Below are positions 60,975 to 64,000 of a stretch of DNA of 64,000 bases, in pieces (position 1 is the first letter of the stretch; the number at the start of each line of letters is the position of its first letter). The stretch is from Spirodela intermedia (taxonomy: Eukaryota; Streptophyta; Magnoliopsida; Alismatales; Araceae), in assembly GCA_902729315.2 (NCBI GenBank), contig LR746270.1, positions 4,054,501 to 4,118,500 of the forward strand. Reading direction: 5' to 3'. Position numbers and translations under genes: made by a program. The notes below the pieces were generated by a model. The model was not told the origin of the DNA. It worked only from the letters and a program-made list of their open reading frames with translations, and searched no databases.

Positions 60975-63026
60975 ATGCCGCCGGGCGCGTCCATCGCCTC
61001 TTTGCTCCTCCTGCTCGCCTTCGTCCTCGAGGCGGGAGGCGAGACGGTGACCACCTCTTTCGACTTCCCCAGGTTCGACTCCAGCCCTGCAAACATCACC
61101 TTCCTGGCCGATGCCTCATCCGCCAACGGATCCCTCGAGCTCAACGAGAACGCTGGATACAGCTACGGCCGAGCCATCTACTCCAACCCAATCCGCCTCT
61201 GGGACAACGAAACCGGGAATCTCGCAAGCTTCACCACAAAATTCTCTTTCTCCGTGATCCGGCGTCCGAACACGACGACTTTCGCTGATGGACTAGCCTT
61301 CTTCCTCACCCCTGTCGGCTACCCTATTCCGGAGAACAGCACGGGTGGCGGACTAACGCTCTTCAACAGCTCATGTGTAAGCCAACCAGCTAACGTCCCT
61401 GTGCTAGCCGTCGAGTTCGACACCTTCCGAAACTTTTATGATGAGACGGTAGCCCATGTGGGGATCGACCTCGGCTGTATCAAGTCGATTAGGAGCTCGT
61501 CTTGGGAGTCGCTCGAGGGCCAGACCAGAGCCACGATCGACGCAGTGATCACCTATGACGCAGCCACCACCACGCTGACAGCCATCTTCTCCGGCAGCAG
61601 CGGCTACAACAGAAACTTGCCTTACGTTGTCGACCTGCGAAAGGAGCTTCCCGAGAGGGTTGACCTTGGTTTCGCGGGCACCACTGGCGCATTCTTCGAA
61701 CGCCATGTAATACATTCCTGGAGCTTCAATTCAAGCCTAGATGTTGCCGACCGTAACGGCAGCAGTACAAACGGCGGCGACGCTGGTGGGGGAAAGAAGA
61801 GCAGCAATATAGGCCTTCTGGCCGGTGTGTTAGCTGGCGCGGGAACTCTGGCAATTGCAGCGGGTTTGGCGTGTTTCTTCGTCCGGCGGAGAAGGGCATA
61901 TGCCAAGAACGGGGGACAGGACGACGCCATCGATGAGCGCGAACTTGATGAAGGGAAGGGCCCCAGGAGCTTCTCTTATTCGGAACTCGCCCGGGCTACC
62001 AGGAACTTTGCGCCAGAAGAAAAGCTTGGAAGAGGAGGATTCGGAGACGTTTACAGAGGAATCTTGAACCAGCCGAAAATGGTGGTGGCCATAAAGAGAG
62101 TGGCAAAAGATTCGAGGCAGGGGAAGAAGGAGTATGTCGCCGAGGTGAAGGTCATCAGCCGCGTGCGCCACCGCAACCTCGTGCAGCTCGTGGGGTGGTG
62201 CCACGAAAAGGGGGAACTGCTTCTCGCCTATGAGTACATGCCCAACGGCAGCCTGGACGCCCACCTCTACAACGACGGCGGCAATCCGCTGCCGTGGCCG
62301 ACGAGGTACAGCATCGCCCGGGGTGTCGCGGCGGCGCTGCTTTACCTCCACGAGGAGTCGGAGCAGTGCGTGGTCCACAGGGACGTGAAGTCGAGCAATG
62401 TGATGCTGGACGTCAATTTCAATGCCAAGTTAGGGGATTTCGGCCTTGCGAGGCTGGTCGACCACGGCGGCGGCATGGAGACGACGGCCGTGGCTGGGAC
62501 GATGGGGTACTTGGCACCAGAGACCGCGACGACGGGCAGGGCGAGCAAGGAGTCCGACGTGTACAGCTTTGGGGTGCTGGCCTTGGAGATCGCGTGCGGG
62601 AGGAGACCGATCGATCACGGCAATAAAGAGGGAGGAGTCAGTCTGGTCGACTGGGTATGGGATCTCTACGGGAAGGGGGCCATTTTGGAGGCGGCAGACA
62701 AGAGGTTGGGCTCGGACTTCGACCGGCAGCAGATGGAGCGGCTGATGGTGGCGGGCCTGTGCTGCGCCCACCCGGACCACCGGCAACGGCCTTCGATGCG
62801 GCAGGTGACCGGCATCCTCCTGTTCGAGATGCCGTTGCCTAATCTTCCGACGGAGATGCCGGAGCCGTCCTATGGAGGGGTTTCCGTTTCGGGGTTCAAC
62901 CTGACCAGCATGAACGGGTGGTCGTCATCTACGTCGGGGACCTCCACCGGATTCACAACCGGCGCCTCCGTCAATTTAGCGGGGTCCGCCGTCTCAAAAC
63001 CCTTTCTGGATCCGTCTGGCAGGTGA
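60975..63026 (+). CDS. L-type lectin receptor kinase, intact (copy 3)
   Basis: This intronless frame encodes 683 residues with the same architecture as copy 2: signal peptide (MPPGASIASLLLLLAFVLEA), lectin domain (FDFPRFDSSPANITFLADAS, ADGLAFFLTP, VEFDTFRNFYDE, HVGIDLG, HSWSFNSSLD), a linker longer by several residues (DRNGSSTNGGDAGGGKKSS), membrane span (IGLLAGVLAGAGTLAIAAG) and a complete RD kinase domain. From ELDEGKGPRS to NLAGS the protein differs from copy 2 at one residue (Ser for Pro in the C-tail), while the lectin half has many replacements and small indels. The last residues diverge again (SAVSKPFLDPSGR). It is the plasma-membrane receptor class with an extracellular carbohydrate-type domain; ligand unknown. 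The start is conserved among all three copies. Confidence 0.95.
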   Translation: MPPGASIASLLLLLAFVLEAGGETVTTSFDFPRFDSSPANITFLADASSANGSLELNENAGYSYGRAIYSNPIRLWDNETGNLASFTTKFSFSVIRRPNTTTFADGLAFFLTPVGYPIPENSTGGGLTLFNSSCVSQPANVPVLAVEFDTFRNFYDETVAHVGIDLGCIKSIRSSSWESLEGQTRATIDAVITYDAATTTLTAIFSGSSGYNRNLPYVVDLRKELPERVDLGFAGTTGAFFERHVIHSWSFNSSLDVADRNGSSTNGGDAGGGKKSSNIGLLAGVLAGAGTLAIAAGLACFFVRRRRAYAKNGGQDDAIDERELDEGKGPRSFSYSELARATRNFAPEEKLGRGGFGDVYRGILNQPKMVVAIKRVAKDSRQGKKEYVAEVKVISRVRHRNLVQLVGWCHEKGELLLAYEYMPNGSLDAHLYNDGGNPLPWPTRYSIARGVAAALLYLHEESEQCVVHRDVKSSNVMLDVNFNAKLGDFGLARLVDHGGGMETTAVAGTMGYLAPETATTGRASKESDVYSFGVLALEIACGRRPIDHGNKEGGVSLVDWVWDLYGKGAILEAADKRLGSDFDRQQMERLMVAGLCCAHPDHRQRPSMRQVTGILLFEMPLPNLPTEMPEPSYGGVSVSGFNLTSMNGWSSSTSGTSTGFTTGASVNLAGSAVSKPFLDPSGR

Positions 63027-64000
63027 ATCAGTCGAATTCAACGCTTTCGTTTTGTTCGTCTTTCTCTCACGAGTTGAGCACAGCGAGAGAGCGAGATGCA
63101 TCTTATGTGTTTTTTGCACTTTCTTCCCAACTGTTCCTACTGTTAAATTCCCAGTAAAGAAGGTTTCGATCCCTGGAATTTAGTTCCCTTGTCCGTCTCA
63201 GTTGACTGAGGTTTCTCACTTGACCCATGACCATGATGCATTCCGGCATTTCCTTGAGCATACTGTAATGGATCAGATGGGAAGGAAAGGGCAGGTTCGG
63301 CTGCTGACGTCTTTCTATCGGGGCGGCACGTCACCTACCCCACCATGACGACCATTCGCGAGAACGGCGCACCCACGCAACGCCGAAGGTCAGGCGTCTG
63401 TTCACATTTTTTGCCTGCTCTGTTTTATGTGTCATGGGTGACTTCTTTACTTGTTCCCCCACCTTTCACTCGGACGCGGACGAGATCCTCAGAATCGGCT
63501 TGGACACGACATCGATTCAGCCTGTCTGATTTTGTCTTCTCTTTTTTTAGATGGTTTTTTACGTAGGTACGACTCCCCTCCTCCCCCGTCGACCGAAGAG
63601 AATTCCTCCTGACGCCGTTACCTGCTCCCTACTACCCTTCGCGCTCGGAAATCGAGGCTGTGGCGGTCTCACGGAACGACCTTCAGATGGGCATCCTTCT
63701 CCGCCACAATGGATCCCCCGGCCTCGCCTCACGCCAAGGATCCATGGTTAGCCTACGACATGACAAGTGCCGCCCATCTACCCTTCTTAGTCTTTAGTGG
63801 GCCAAAAGGTAGCTGGCTCACATGAGGTAGTTAAGTGTTATAAAAACTCTTTTTATCTCTCACTAAATATTACTTAAGACGTTTTGTATTTTCCAGGGTT
63901 TCGGTGTATGTGAAATTCATTTCCTTCTTTCTCCTACTATTCTTTCCACAAAATCAATGTATTATCTATAAGTTTTTGTTCAATTATTTTTTCTTCAAAT
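63027..64000. other. 3' flank of lectin kinase copy 3 to the window end
   Basis: The first 200 bp or so repeat the 3' flank of copy 1 (AATTCAACGCTTTCGTTTTG; CCTTGTCCGTCTCAG; ATGACCATGATGCATTCC). The remainder has no recognisable gene; it becomes AT-rich after 63,830. Confidence 0.55.

Overview
The window is nuclear DNA from a flowering plant. It has multi-exon genes with GT-AG introns, plant-specific families (CER2-like BAHD protein, FAR1-type factor, NETWORKED actin-binding protein, L-type lectin receptor kinases), a decayed Ty1/copia retrotransposon and many long CT/GA microsatellites. The very GC-rich exons with GC-rich third positions suggest a monocot, but I cannot name the species. Gene models were built by hand from splice signals, reading frame and remembered family conservation; no search was run.

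Left part (1-18,000). The 3' half of a PASTICCINO2-like 3-hydroxyacyl-CoA dehydratase (130-1084, +) is followed by a CER2/GLOSSY2-like gene (3752-5349, +). Both families act in very-long-chain fatty acid elongation. A full-length but inactivated Ty1/copia element (5601-10607, GAACT target duplication on both sides) sits about 300 bp upstream of the start codon of an intact 18-exon NADPH-cytochrome P450 reductase gene (10920-17382, +).

Middle part (18,000-40,400). In order: a two-FAR1-domain protein with an unusual C-terminal half (18851-22009, +); a NET2-like actin-binding coiled-coil protein (22465-26029, -) whose intron starts with GC; a small conserved-looking unknown protein (26787-27170, -); a small one-span membrane protein (29305-29685, +); a membrane-anchored TPR protein (31246-31929, -); a Costars-family gene (32811-33510, -) and a CHCH twin-cysteine mitochondrial-type gene (33930-36355, +), these two divergent from a 419-bp shared promoter interval; and a complete 15-exon rhamnogalacturonan lyase (36606-40379, -).

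Right part (40,400-64,000). This is a degenerate tandem segmental duplication carrying L-type lectin receptor kinases on the + strand: a pseudogene without a lectin domain (46121-47491) and two intact, probably single-exon copies (52106-54139 and 60975-63026). The intact copies are almost identical in the kinase half and clearly diverged in the lectin half. Flanking sequence is repeated too: upstream blocks, two eroded kinase fragments, 3' flanks, and an orphan exon of the rhamnogalacturonan lyase between the second and third copies. AT-rich spacer holds relics of a copia integrase and an RNase H-like domain, a 38-bp minisatellite, and a perfect 35-bp inverted repeat just upstream of the third kinase.
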